This document shows positions 9,696-18,437 of a stretch of 35,570 bases of DNA, piece by piece. A program made the translations under genes and the position numbers. Source of the DNA: Candidatus Effluviviaceae Genus IV sp. (GTDB lineage Bacteria; Joyebacterota; Joyebacteria; Joyebacterales; Joyebacteraceae); assembly GCA_014728245.1 (NCBI GenBank), contig WJLY01000246.1, forward strand, positions 1-35,570, written 5' to 3'. Under the pieces are notes generated by a model. That model searched no databases. It worked only from the letters and a program-made list of their open reading frames with translations, and was not told where the DNA came from. The stretch's first letter is position 1; every line of letters begins with the position of its first letter.

Positions 9696-10973
9696 TCACG
9701 AGATCGGGAGCGTTATCGCGAACGTGGTGCCCTTGCCCGGCTCCGTCCAGGGCACCGAGAGCCGGCCCTTGTGGTAGTCCTCGACGATGCGCCGCGAGAG
9801 CGCGAGGCCCAGTCCCCAGCCCTTTCGCTTGGTGGAGTAGCCCGGCTGGAACACCCTGCGCTTCTCTGCCGGCGAGAAGCCTCTCCCGCTGTCGGTGACC
9901 AGTATCCGGACCTGGCCCTGCTTGGGCAGGTGCTCGGTGGAGACCTCGATTCGCCCGCCCTCGGGGCCGAGCGCCTCGATCGAGTTCTTCACCAGGTTCT
10001 CCACCACCCACTCGAGGAGCTCGCGGTTGACCTCTAGCTGCGGAACGTGCTCGTAGCGCTCTTCTATCGTCACGTCCTTCCTGAGCGCCTCCGCGCGCCT
10101 GCGGAGGTAGTCGACCACCTCCCGCAACACGACCACCACGTCTTCCCGCTTCGTCTTCGGTATCGACCCGATCTGATTGAACCGGAGCGAGATCTTCTCC
10201 AGGCGCTCGAGGTCGCGCTGCATCTCGCCGGTCATGTCGGCGATCTTCTCGGACGGGCAGCCGCTCTTCGCCAGCTCTCGGATCAGCTCTACCCAGCCCA
10301 TCATCGATGAGATCGGGGTGCCGAGCTGGTGCGCGGTCTCTCTGGCCATGCCGACCCATATCGACCGGAGCTCGGCGAGCTTCGCGTTCCGGAATCCCAT
10401 GAAGCCGAGGAAGACGAGCACGCCGAAGGCCAGAAGCTCGACCGCGGGGAGGAACCTGATCTCCCGGATCATGCTCGATTCGCCGTAGTGGATGTAGCCG
10501 TGGACCTGATCGTCCCCGACGCGCGTCATCGGTATGGGCGCGTTATGGCTGTCGAGTTCTCCTACGAACTCGAACACCTCTCCGAACCGGGTGTTCTTCG
10601 TGCTCTCGTAGTCGGCGGTAAGGTATTGCCGGTGGCTCACCTCTTCGGGATCGAGGTCGACGGGCGTGCCCTTCCAGGTGATCGGGACTCCCCGTACGTC
10701 CGTGATCACGATCGGGAAGTCGATCGTCTGGATCAACTCAGTGAAGATCGCGCGCAGCTCCTCGTTCTCTCTCGCCGCGTACGTGGCGCTGGCGCACAGG
10801 CCCGCGAGCGATCGGGACAGCGTGGCGGCCTGGGCCTCGAGCCGCCTGATGAGGCTGTTCGTGTACAGCAGTATGGCGATGGCCAGCACGGAAACGGCGA
10901 TGAAGACATACGCTCTCGAGCGCGACGTGCTGAGGTCGGCCCACTCCGTGCCCCTCCGCCTGCCTGACGCCAT
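9696..10973 (-). CDS. Membrane sensor histidine kinase, probable partner of the PorX-like regulator
   Basis: N-terminal TM (AYVFIAVSVLAIAILLYT), second TM (VELLAFGVLVFLGFMGF), H-box ARETAHQLGTPISSMMGW, N-box EWVVENLVKNSIEAL, G-boxes TDSGRGFS and GWGLGLALSRRIVEDY. One gene upstream of porX on the same strand. Confidence 0.9.
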   Translation of the reverse strand: MASGRRRGTEWADLSTSRSRAYVFIAVSVLAIAILLYTNSLIRRLEAQAATLSRSLAGLCASATYAARENEELRAIFTELIQTIDFPIVITDVRGVPITWKGTPVDLDPEEVSHRQYLTADYESTKNTRFGEVFEFVGELDSHNAPIPMTRVGDDQVHGYIHYGESSMIREIRFLPAVELLAFGVLVFLGFMGFRNAKLAELRSIWVGMARETAHQLGTPISSMMGWVELIRELAKSGCPSEKIADMTGEMQRDLERLEKISLRFNQIGSIPKTKREDVVVVLREVVDYLRRRAEALRKDVTIEERYEHVPQLEVNRELLEWVVENLVKNSIEALGPEGGRIEVSTEHLPKQGQVRILVTDSGRGFSPAEKRRVFQPGYSTKRKGWGLGLALSRRIVEDYHKGRLSVPWTEPGKGTTFAITLPIS

Positions 10974-11015
10974 TGCTCGCCCTCCGGAAACAGCCTTCCG
11001 CCACGTCCGTTCTTC

Positions 11016-11043
11016 AGTCTAGCATGGGGTCGGGGGGAGTCAA
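11016..11043 (-). promoter_or_regulatory. Candidate sigma70-like promoter for the histidine kinase-porX-tsaE operon
   Basis: Minus strand TTGACT (11043-11038) - 16 bp - TAGACT (11021-11016), about 40 bp upstream of the kinase ATG, in the gap after serS. Confidence 0.5.
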
Positions 11044-11109
11044 GCGGGCCCGCCCGCGGGAGAGCGTGAGCCTTGCGAGACTGAAGGGCTCGAGGAGTCG
11101 CGCTGCCGG

Positions 11110-12381
11110 TCAGGCTATCTCGGCGAGACCGTCCATGTAGGGTCGGAGGGCCTCGGGGATCCGCACTCGGCCGTCCGGAGTCTGGTAGTTCTCGACGACG
11201 GCGATGAGCGTCCGCGGCAGCGCGAGTCCCGACCCGTTCAGCGTGTGCACGAACCCGGGTTTCCCGCCGTCCTCCGGACGGTACCTGATGCCTGAGCGCC
11301 GGGCCTGGAAGTCCTCGAAGTTGCTGCACGACGACACCTCGAGCCAGGCGCCGACCCCCGGGGCCCACGCGTCGATGTCGTAGCATTTCGCGGCCGCGAA
11401 CGACAGATCACCCGTGCAGAGCGTCTTCACCCTGTACGGGATGCCGAGCCTCTGCAGGATGTCCTCGGCGTTCGCCGTCAGCGACTCCAGCTCGTCGTAG
11501 GAGGTCTCGGGCTCCACGAATTTGACCATCTCGACCTTGTCGAACTGGTGGACGCGGATCAGCCCCCGAGTGTCCTTGCCGTACGACCCGGCCTCGCGCC
11601 TGAAGCAGGGCGAGTATCCGACGTAGCGGACGGGAAGACGCCCGCCGTCGAGTATCTCCTCGCGGTGGATGTTCGTGATCGGTACCTCGGCCGTCGGGAT
11701 GAGGAAGAGGTCGTCGTCGCTCGTTCGGTACATGTCCTCTTCGAGCTTGGGCAGCTGCCCCGTACCGGTCATCGCGTCCCGGTTGGAGAGGAAGGGCGTC
11801 GACACCTCAGTGTAGCCGTGCTCCTTCGTGTGCACGTCGAGCATGAAGCGGATGAGCGCCCGCTCCAGAAGCGCGCCCAGTCCCACGAAGCAGATGAACC
11901 CCGACCCCGCGATCTTCGTCGCTGCGGGGAGATTCAGTATCCCGAGCTCCTCGCCTATCTCCCAGTGCGGCCGGGGGCTCGCGCAGGGTTCTTCGGGCTC
12001 GCCCCACTCCCGCACGAGCACGTTGTCGTCCTCGTCCTTCCCGACCGGGACCGAGGGGTGCGGTATGTTCGGCACGGTGAGCGCGAGCGCCTCGATCTCG
12101 TCGCGAAGCCCGGCCATGCGCTCGTCGAAGGCCTTGATCCTGGCCGAGACGTCGCGCATCTGTGAGATCAGCTCCGACGCGTCCTCGCCCTTCTTCTTCA
12201 TCTCGGCTATTCGCTCGCTCGAGACGTTCCGGTCCTGCTTCAGCTCGTCGGCCTCCACGATGAGCGCGCGAAGCTCCTCGTCGAGCGACAGCAGTCTCTC
12301 GAGATCGGCCTTCTCGCCCTTGTCTGCGATCGCCTTCCTGACCGCATCGGGGTCGTTGCGTATGTGCTTCAGATCCAGCAT
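11110..12381 (-). CDS. serS: Seryl-tRNA synthetase
   Basis: [117 protein letters not shown]. Confidence 0.97.
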   Translation of the reverse strand: MLDLKHIRNDPDAVRKAIADKGEKADLERLLSLDEELRALIVEADELKQDRNVSSERIAEMKKKGEDASELISQMRDVSARIKAFDERMAGLRDEIEALALTVPNIPHPSVPVGKDEDDNVLVREWGEPEEPCASPRPHWEIGEELGILNLPAATKIAGSGFICFVGLGALLERALIRFMLDVHTKEHGYTEVSTPFLSNRDAMTGTGQLPKLEEDMYRTSDDDLFLIPTAEVPITNIHREEILDGGRLPVRYVGYSPCFRREAGSYGKDTRGLIRVHQFDKVEMVKFVEPETSYDELESLTANAEDILQRLGIPYRVKTLCTGDLSFAAAKCYDIDAWAPGVGAWLEVSSCSNFEDFQARRSGIRYRPEDGGKPGFVHTLNGSGLALPRTLIAVVENYQTPDGRVRIPEALRPYMDGLAEIA

Positions 12382-12425
12382 CTCCGTACCTACCGGTTGC
12401 GGGACTTCGTTGCGGCGCCGGTCGT

Positions 12426-13601
12426 TCAGCGCACTTCGACTGTCTCTTTGGGCTTCTCGGGCGCTTCGGCGGGCTTCTCGAGCTCGGACGATCGCTCCCG
12501 CGGGGGCAACGTGAGAATCAGCAGATCTTCGTCGTCCGGCTCGACGACTGCGCTCTCGAACCTCATCTTCCTCAGCACCGCGAGCGCCTTCTCGGGGACG
12601 GGAACGCGCACGAGGCGCAGTCCGAGGAACGCCATCCCGACCACCGCCGCGATCGTGGCGACCGCGACGAGCGACGGCCCGCCGGAGCTCAGAAACGAAA
12701 GGTATATCGCCGCGCCCGTAAGAGAGGCAGAGATCAGATATATGGTCGAGGCCGTCTGCCTGGGCGACATGCCCAGGCGCGCGAGGCGATGAGAGCTGTG
12801 GTCCTTGCCGCCGGTCGCCACGTCACGGCCGTCGAGTACTCTTGAGGCGGTCACCAGAAACGCGTCGAAGATCGGATAGCCGAGCATGAGAACCGGCAGA
12901 AGGAGCGACGTAGACCCCGCCTCGGCTCCCGCCACCGCGCGAAGCGAGAGGCCGCCCACCACGTATCCGAGGAAGAGGCTGCCGGCATCGCCCAGGAAGA
13001 TGGAGGCCGGCCAGAAATTGTAGCGGAGGAAGCCCAGAGCGCCGCCGGCCACCGCTATGGCGGCGATGGCGGTCACCATGTGCCCGTTCCCCAGCGCCAG
13101 GGAGAAGATGCCGAACGAGGCTATCGCGGCCAGGCCGGTCGTGATGCCGTCCATGTTGTCCAGGAAGTTGAACGCGTTCATGAGCCCGACCATCCAGAGG
13201 AGCGCGACCGGGAACCCGATGACCATCGGAACCGGCAGTCCCTCCACGCCGCCCGACAGGAGCATGACCGCCGCGGCGACGGTCTGGCCGGTAAGCTTCA
13301 CGGCCGGGCGCATGCCGTTCGCGTCGTCGGCCAGGCCCAGGACGACCACCATGAGGCCGCCCGACATGAAGCCCACGATGCGCGCGCTGTAAGGACATTG
13401 GATGAGCGCGAGCGCGGCCGCGGCCGACGCCAGGCTGGCCAGCGCCACCGCGATCCCGCCCATCAGCGGCGTAGGCTTGAGATGGACCTTGCTTCTGTTC
13501 GGATGGTCAAGAAACCGGAGGCGCGTGGCCAGGCTGCGTACCGCCGGTGTCAGGGCGAGGACGGCCAGAAGCGAGAGCCCGAACGCACAAAGATAGATCA
13601 T
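12426..13601 (-). CDS. Polyprenyl-phosphate glycosyl-1-phosphate transferase (MraY/WecA/TagO family)
   Basis: [86 protein letters not shown]; many TM segments. Confidence 0.93.
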   Translation of the reverse strand: MIYLCAFGLSLLAVLALTPAVRSLATRLRFLDHPNRSKVHLKPTPLMGGIAVALASLASAAAALALIQCPYSARIVGFMSGGLMVVVLGLADDANGMRPAVKLTGQTVAAAVMLLSGGVEGLPVPMVIGFPVALLWMVGLMNAFNFLDNMDGITTGLAAIASFGIFSLALGNGHMVTAIAAIAVAGGALGFLRYNFWPASIFLGDAGSLFLGYVVGGLSLRAVAGAEAGSTSLLLPVLMLGYPIFDAFLVTASRVLDGRDVATGGKDHSSHRLARLGMSPRQTASTIYLISASLTGAAIYLSFLSSGGPSLVAVATIAAVVGMAFLGLRLVRVPVPEKALAVLRKMRFESAVVEPDDEDLLILTLPPRERSSELEKPAEAPEKPKETVEVR

Positions 13602-13639
13602 GACAGCTCCCCGGGGGATTCTGTCCCGAATCGGTCGGG

Positions 13640-13668
13640 ATTATTCCTAACACACCGGTAGCTGTCAA
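13640..13668 (-). promoter_or_regulatory. Near-consensus sigma70-like promoter upstream of the WecA/MraY-like gene
   Basis: Minus strand TTGACA (13668-13663) - exactly 17 bp - AATAAT (13645-13640); 39 bp upstream of the ATG at 13601. Confidence 0.65.
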
Positions 13669-13720
13669 GCTCTTTATCGGTTGACCTCCTCCGCCGCTGT
13701 CCCGGGCGGGACGGGGCGGA

Positions 13721-13737
13721 AGCCCGCTCGTCGGGCT
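13721..13737 (-). terminator. Stem-loop directly downstream of the epimerase stop codon (possible weak terminator)
   Basis: Minus strand AGCCCG-ACGAG-CGGGCT, 4 nt after the stop of the 13742..14701 CDS. No clear U-tract. Confidence 0.3.
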
Positions 13738-13741
13738 CACA

Positions 13742-14701
13742 CTAGCGCTTGAAGTCCGCCACTACGCGTTCCAGAAGCTCAGCAAGTGAGATGCGCGGCT
13801 CGTAGCCCACGAGCGACCTTATCTTCGAGAGATCGGGGATCCGCCGTCTCATGTCCTCGAATCCCTCCTCGTAGGCCTTCTCGTAGGGTATGAACTCTAT
13901 CTCGGAGTCGGATCCCGTGAGTTCGAGCACCCTACGGGCCAGTTCCTCGATCGTTGTCTCCTCGTCGCTACCGAGGTTCAGCACCTCCCCGTTCGCCGCA
14001 GGCTCCTCGATCAGGGCCAGGACACCGCTCACTACGTCCGATACGTCGCAGAAGCATCTGGTCTGCTGCCCGTCGCCGTAGACCGTGAGCGGGTGGTCGA
14101 GAAGCGCCTGCTTGACGAAACGCGGTATGACCATGCCGTACTGGCCGGTCTGCCTGGGCCCGCACGTGTTGAAAAGACGAACTATGACGACGGGTAGCTG
14201 CTTTTCCCGATGATAGGCGAGCGCGAGGAATTCGTCAATCGCCTTCGAAGAGGAATAGCCCCACCTGCTGATGGTCGTGGAGCCGAGCACCCGGTCGTCG
14301 TCCTCCGCGCAGGGCTGGTGATTCGCCTTCCCGTAGATCTCCGAGGTGGAGAAGATCATCACCTTCTTCTTGTACTCATTCGCCTGCTGCAGGACGATCT
14401 CGGTTCCGCGGATATTGGTCTCGAGCGCCTTCAGCGGATTGTCGATTATGTACTGGACGCCGACCGCGGCTGCGAGGTGGAAGACCACGTCTACCTTGGC
14501 CGTCAGCTCGGAGACCACGCGTTCGTCCAGGATCGTGTCGATCACGTACTGGAAGCCGGGGTGCTCCTCGAGGTGGGCGATGTTCTCGAAGCGACCCGTC
14601 GAGAGATCGTCGATCATCCAGACCTTGTCGTCGCGGGCGAGGAGCGCTTCCACGAGATGCGATCCTATGAAGCCGGCCCCACCTGTGACGAGCGCGTTCA
14701 T
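13742..14701 (-). CDS. NAD-dependent epimerase/dehydratase (nucleotide-sugar SDR)
   Basis: Rossmann motif VTGGAGFIGSHLVEALL, YSSSK (YxxxK), NTCGPRQTGQYGMVIPRFVKQAL, VYGDGQQTRCFCDVSDVV. Confidence 0.9.
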   Translation of the reverse strand: MNALVTGGAGFIGSHLVEALLARDDKVWMIDDLSTGRFENIAHLEEHPGFQYVIDTILDERVVSELTAKVDVVFHLAAAVGVQYIIDNPLKALETNIRGTEIVLQQANEYKKKVMIFSTSEIYGKANHQPCAEDDDRVLGSTTISRWGYSSSKAIDEFLALAYHREKQLPVVIVRLFNTCGPRQTGQYGMVIPRFVKQALLDHPLTVYGDGQQTRCFCDVSDVVSGVLALIEEPAANGEVLNLGSDEETTIEELARRVLELTGSDSEIEFIPYEKAYEEGFEDMRRRIPDLSKIRSLVGYEPRISLAELLERVVADFKR

Positions 14702-14969
14702 CCGTGCGGAAACTCCCCGTTGACAGAAACGGCCCCTCGCGCGCCACGGGACCGATCACAGCTTCACTACTCTCTCGAATAGGACGATACACCGGCGGGC
14801 GTCTTCGAAGCAAACGATTTCCGGTTGCCCGCGGGGAGCCCGCTCCCGATCGACCGGCGGCAGACGTCTGGCGGCCACCCGGAAGCAGGCTGTTTCCGGT
14901 GACCGATCCCCTCGTGACGGCGCTGCGAAACCGACGGGAACACGAACACAGCGCGCCGCTCAACAAGCC

Positions 14970-15671
14970 TTACGCTGATGAGCGCCCCTCATCGCCGGTC
15001 CGGTCTCCGTCCGGCACGCCGCACCAGGCGACGGCGATCCAGTCGCGCCCCAGGTCGACGAGGAAAAGCCTCTCCGGGCCGATGCCGGCTGCCGAGAAGA
15101 GCCCCAGCACCTCGCCGCGCCCGTAGAAGCGCACGAAGCTCCCCGAGAGGGCGAACCGCAGCTTCCTTATCGGCACGCGCCACTCCCAGCGCTTCGGGAA
15201 CGAGGCGAAGATGCGGCCCCGGCACCTGTTGACCATGAGCGCCAGGTCCACCGACGGGTCTTCAATGTAGTCGAAGTAGCCGGTCGCGACCACGACGTCG
15301 AAGGTCTCGTCGGTCGAGAGGTCCCTGAAAGGCTCGACGCGGAACTCGCAGCGCTCAGCGACTCCCCTCGTGACCGCTTCCTCCTCGGCTATCCGGATCA
15401 TCTCCCCGGCGAAATCGACGCCGAGGACACGCGAGGCGCCCCGTCCGGCCAGCTCGAGCGCGTAGCGCCCCGACCCGCAGCCCACGTCGAGCGCCTTCCA
15501 CTCGCACGGAAGCGGCGCGAGGTTGCATATCAGCCTGAAGCGCTCGACCACGACGCGCCGGAACATGCGGTCGATGACCCGCTGGTAGAAGGGCTTCCTG
15601 CGCTCGTAGACGGCGTCGAAGCGATGCGCCGCGCGCTCGAAGTGCTCACGTACGATGTCGCTCGAGCTCAT
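14970..15671 (-). CDS. Class I SAM-dependent methyltransferase
   Basis: ALDVGCGSGRYALELAGRGASRVLGVDFAGEMIRIAEEEA; TFDVVVATGYFDYIEDP. Confidence 0.85.
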   Translation of the reverse strand: MSSSDIVREHFERAAHRFDAVYERRKPFYQRVIDRMFRRVVVERFRLICNLAPLPCEWKALDVGCGSGRYALELAGRGASRVLGVDFAGEMIRIAEEEAVTRGVAERCEFRVEPFRDLSTDETFDVVVATGYFDYIEDPSVDLALMVNRCRGRIFASFPKRWEWRVPIRKLRFALSGSFVRFYGRGEVLGLFSAAGIGPERLFLVDLGRDWIAVAWCGVPDGDRTGDEGRSSA

Positions 15672-16479
15672 GTACCATCACCCCGCCTAAGGGTTGGAAA
15701 GAGAACTCGCTCAGTAAGCGCTCGAGCTTACCTGCCGTCGGCCCGAGATTCCAGTAGTGAGTCAATCTGGCCTTCCAGTGGAACGCGACGCGCGGATGGC
15801 CCGGATCGAGCTCCCAGGGGTGTATGTAGAAGACGACCGGCCTTCCCTCCTTCTCGAGCCTCCTCAGGTGGAGTCTGGTGAGCGCGTAGGGGTATATCCT
15901 GAAGTACGCGCCTCCGGTCGCCGGCAGGCGGCGTCCCGGGTAATCGACGACCGACAGCGGGAACTCGAAGACGCTTCCGGACGGCGTGTAGACGGGCCCC
16001 GGAGCCGTGTCGAAGTCCGGAATGCCGTACCGCCAGTTGCGGACGGGGAAGACACTCGAGTCGCACTCGAACCCGAGCTCCGCGAGGACATCGAACGCCC
16101 ACAGAGAGCGCTCGGTGATCGAGAAGTAGGCGGCCCTGTACGCGCTGACGCGCGTTCCCGACACGTCCTCGATCGCCTTCTTCGCATCCTCGGTTTCGCG
16201 CCTGAACCTCTCCGGCGTCATCGAGTACAGAAGGTCGTGCGACCAGCCGTGGCAACCGATCTCGTGCCCGTCGGACGCCAGCGCCCGGATGAGCGCCGAC
16301 TGCTCCTTCGCAACAGGTCCCAGAACGAAGAAGGTGGCCTTGGTCGACCGATCGTCCAGAAGTTCCCTCAGAACACCCATCCCGATGCCGAGGCGTCGCT
16401 CCGACCCGGCCTTCTCGAGAGGGTCGATCGGAACCCCGTCGAACCAGTCCTCTACGTCCACTGTGAACGCGTGCAGCAC
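15646..16479 (-). CDS. Polysaccharide deacetylase family protein (PEP-CTERM/XrtA-locus type)
   Basis: HAFTVDVEDWFDG, STKATFFVLGPVAKEQSALIRALASDGHEIGCHGWSHDLLY, C-terminal PVVFYIHPWELDPGHPR typical of the PEP-CTERM-locus deacetylase subfamily. GTG at 16479 preceded by GAGGGGGA is a better start than the ORF-track start at 16548. Confidence 0.88.
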   Translation of the reverse strand: MLHAFTVDVEDWFDGVPIDPLEKAGSERRLGIGMGVLRELLDDRSTKATFFVLGPVAKEQSALIRALASDGHEIGCHGWSHDLLYSMTPERFRRETEDAKKAIEDVSGTRVSAYRAAYFSITERSLWAFDVLAELGFECDSSVFPVRNWRYGIPDFDTAPGPVYTPSGSVFEFPLSVVDYPGRRLPATGGAYFRIYPYALTRLHLRRLEKEGRPVVFYIHPWELDPGHPRVAFHWKARLTHYWNLGPTAGKLERLLSEFSFQPLGGVMVHELERHRT

Positions 16480-16492
16480 GGGTCCCCCTCGA

Positions 16493-18142
16493 TCACGCGC
16501 CCGGACGCCGCGTGGCCCGCTCCCGGCCGCGCAACGTGGCGATGACATCGTAACCGAAGACGGCCTTCATGAACAGGCCCGCCGCCGCGTAGAGGAGACT
16601 CCCCAGCAGAGCCGCGACGGCGAGGTTCGCCACGGAGTGTTCCGGACCGACGAGGACGAGGTACCCGTGAACCACGCCCGCCGCCGCCGCCGCCGCGGCG
16701 ACCGGCGGCAGGAGCTCCGAAAGGTACGACCTGACCCGCAGGCCGACCACTCGCGTCACCGCGTATATGACGATCGGGACGTTCACGCACCCGGCCAGCA
16801 GAACGGCTATCGACGCGCCCTCTATGCCCCACCGCGTGGTGAACGGGTAGATGACGACGGCGAGTGTGGCAAGGTGAAGCATGGTAAGGCGCGTCAGTAT
16901 CTCGGGCCGTCCCACGCCGTGGAAGACCGGGCCCGCGGTCGCCCCCACCGCCCGAAGGAAGCCGTAGGCGGTCAGGAGCTGGAGCGGGACGATCATCGGA
17001 AGCCACTGGTTGGACTCGGGAGTCCCCAGAAACACGCGCACGAAAACGGGGCCGAGAACGATGATCCCGGCGGAGAGCGGAGCGGCGAGAAACATGTTCA
17101 AGCGTAACGTTCGCCTGAACGCTCTGGCCAACCTCTCGGGCTCATGCTGTAGCTTCGAGTACGCGGGGAACGCGACGCCGGATATCACATGCGTGACCTC
17201 GGTGGCAGGCGCGCTCCCGTAGATGTAGCCCATGCGGTAGAACGCCAGCGGCTCGGTACCGAGCACGCGTCCGACGAGTATGTCGTCCCCCTGAGTCAGG
17301 ACGTAGCGCAGTACCTCCGAACCCCACACCCACCTCCCGAATCCCACGAGCTTCCGCATGCGCTCCCTGTCGATGCGGAAGCGCACGCGCGGCGCGACGA
17401 TGTGCGATACCACAAGCCTCACGAAGTTACCGGACAGAAGCCCGAGGACAAGCGCCCACGCGTTCTTGAGCATCACGGCCGCCACGAACGACACGACCAG
17501 GTCGGCCAGCGTGCCGCTCATCCTGTAGGCGAACTGGAGTCCGAACCTGAGGTTCTTCTGGAAGCGTACGACTCCGATGTTGGTGAATCCCAGGAGCGCG
17601 GCGTTGATGCCTACGGCTGCCACGAGCGGGGACGCGCTCGGCTCCCTGAAGAACGCCGCGACCGCTGGCGCCGCCGCGTACAGTATCGCCGCCAGCGCCA
17701 CGCCCCTCAGCGCCTGCACTGTCCAGGCGGTGTCCAGGTACGGCGAGATGTGGCCGTCCTCCCAGACGAGCGCCTCCTGGAAGCCGGTCCTGGATAGATA
17801 GTCGACGAGCCATAGCGCGAGAAGGGCTATGCCGAACCGCCCGAAGTCCTCGGGAGACAGCATGCGCGCAAGGACCGTCATCCGCACGAGCCACACGAGG
17901 CGCTCGACCACCCTGAGCGCAAGGACCCAGAATCCGCCCCTGACGACCCGATCATGCAGCGGCGGCCCGCGCAGGCTGCTCCTCTTGCTCGGCTCGTTGT
18001 TCCCGGCGTCGCCCGGCCGGCGCAGTAGCCAGCTCGGCATCAGACGACGGCTCCGGCTGCGAACACGTCCCTCACCACTCGCTCTCTCCCCTCGCCGCAC
18101 GAGGGACCGATCCGGTCTGTCCGCGCGCGACCCGCGGCCCAT
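16493..18142 (-). CDS. Oligosaccharide flippase / polysaccharide biosynthesis membrane protein (Wzx-like)
   Basis: VLALRVVERLVWLVRMTVLARMLSPEDFGRFGIALLALWLVDYLSRTGFQEALVW; many TM segments, MATE/Wzx-type N-terminus. Start uncertain (18142 or ATG 18040). Confidence 0.88.
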   Translation of the reverse strand: MGRGSRADRPDRSLVRRGERASGEGRVRSRSRRLMPSWLLRRPGDAGNNEPSKRSSLRGPPLHDRVVRGGFWVLALRVVERLVWLVRMTVLARMLSPEDFGRFGIALLALWLVDYLSRTGFQEALVWEDGHISPYLDTAWTVQALRGVALAAILYAAAPAVAAFFREPSASPLVAAVGINAALLGFTNIGVVRFQKNLRFGLQFAYRMSGTLADLVVSFVAAVMLKNAWALVLGLLSGNFVRLVVSHIVAPRVRFRIDRERMRKLVGFGRWVWGSEVLRYVLTQGDDILVGRVLGTEPLAFYRMGYIYGSAPATEVTHVISGVAFPAYSKLQHEPERLARAFRRTLRLNMFLAAPLSAGIIVLGPVFVRVFLGTPESNQWLPMIVPLQLLTAYGFLRAVGATAGPVFHGVGRPEILTRLTMLHLATLAVVIYPFTTRWGIEGASIAVLLAGCVNVPIVIYAVTRVVGLRVRSYLSELLPPVAAAAAAAGVVHGYLVLVGPEHSVANLAVAALLGSLLYAAAGLFMKAVFGYDVIATLRGRERATRRPGA

Positions 18143-18277
18143 CGACGCGAAGGTCCCTCAGGCCGCGAGATTGTAACACGCGCGCGAAGCGGCCGAAAGG
18201 GGACGCGCCGCCGGGAAGCGGCGCCGCGGCATGTGGACGTCCCCCACGAATGCGTTTACCCGCGGCCGCGACCCGTC

Positions 18278-18306
18278 TTGCCGCCGACGCGGGCGCGTAG
18301 TATCAT
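18278..18306 (+). promoter_or_regulatory. Candidate sigma70-like promoter for the lone plus-strand glycosyltransferase
   Basis: TTGCCG (18278-18283) - 17 bp - TATCAT (18301-18306), followed by a long leader to GTG 18438. Confidence 0.4.
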
Positions 18307-18437
18307 CCCGCGACGCGGGGGCGGCAGAGCGAACTCACCCGCCCGACGGGACGTCGCACCAAAGGTCCGCACGCATCACACGGCCGCCCGCGGGAGCGAA
18401 CGACGAAAAGGAGCACACGACCAGGGGGGAGAACCGC

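Noticed and set aside
11030-11070. GC-rich palindrome (GCGGGC-GGGCCCGC) after serS as an intrinsic terminator
   Set aside because: No U-tract, and it abuts the candidate kinase promoter; not called as a terminator.
13507-13740. AGGAGGT Shine-Dalgarno-like string at 13684-13690 and the 77-aa minus ORF around it
   Set aside because: No start codon at suitable spacing; the ORF overlaps the promoter and the start of the WecA-like gene, with no motif support.
14702-14969. Possible riboswitch (c-di-GMP class I-like) in the largest EPS intergenic gap
   Set aside because: Local hairpins exist, but the conserved GEMM core sequence was not found; insufficient support.
14977-14993. Inverted repeat GATGAG-CGCCC-CTCATC
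   Set aside because: Lies inside the methyltransferase coding end, short, no U-tract; likely chance.
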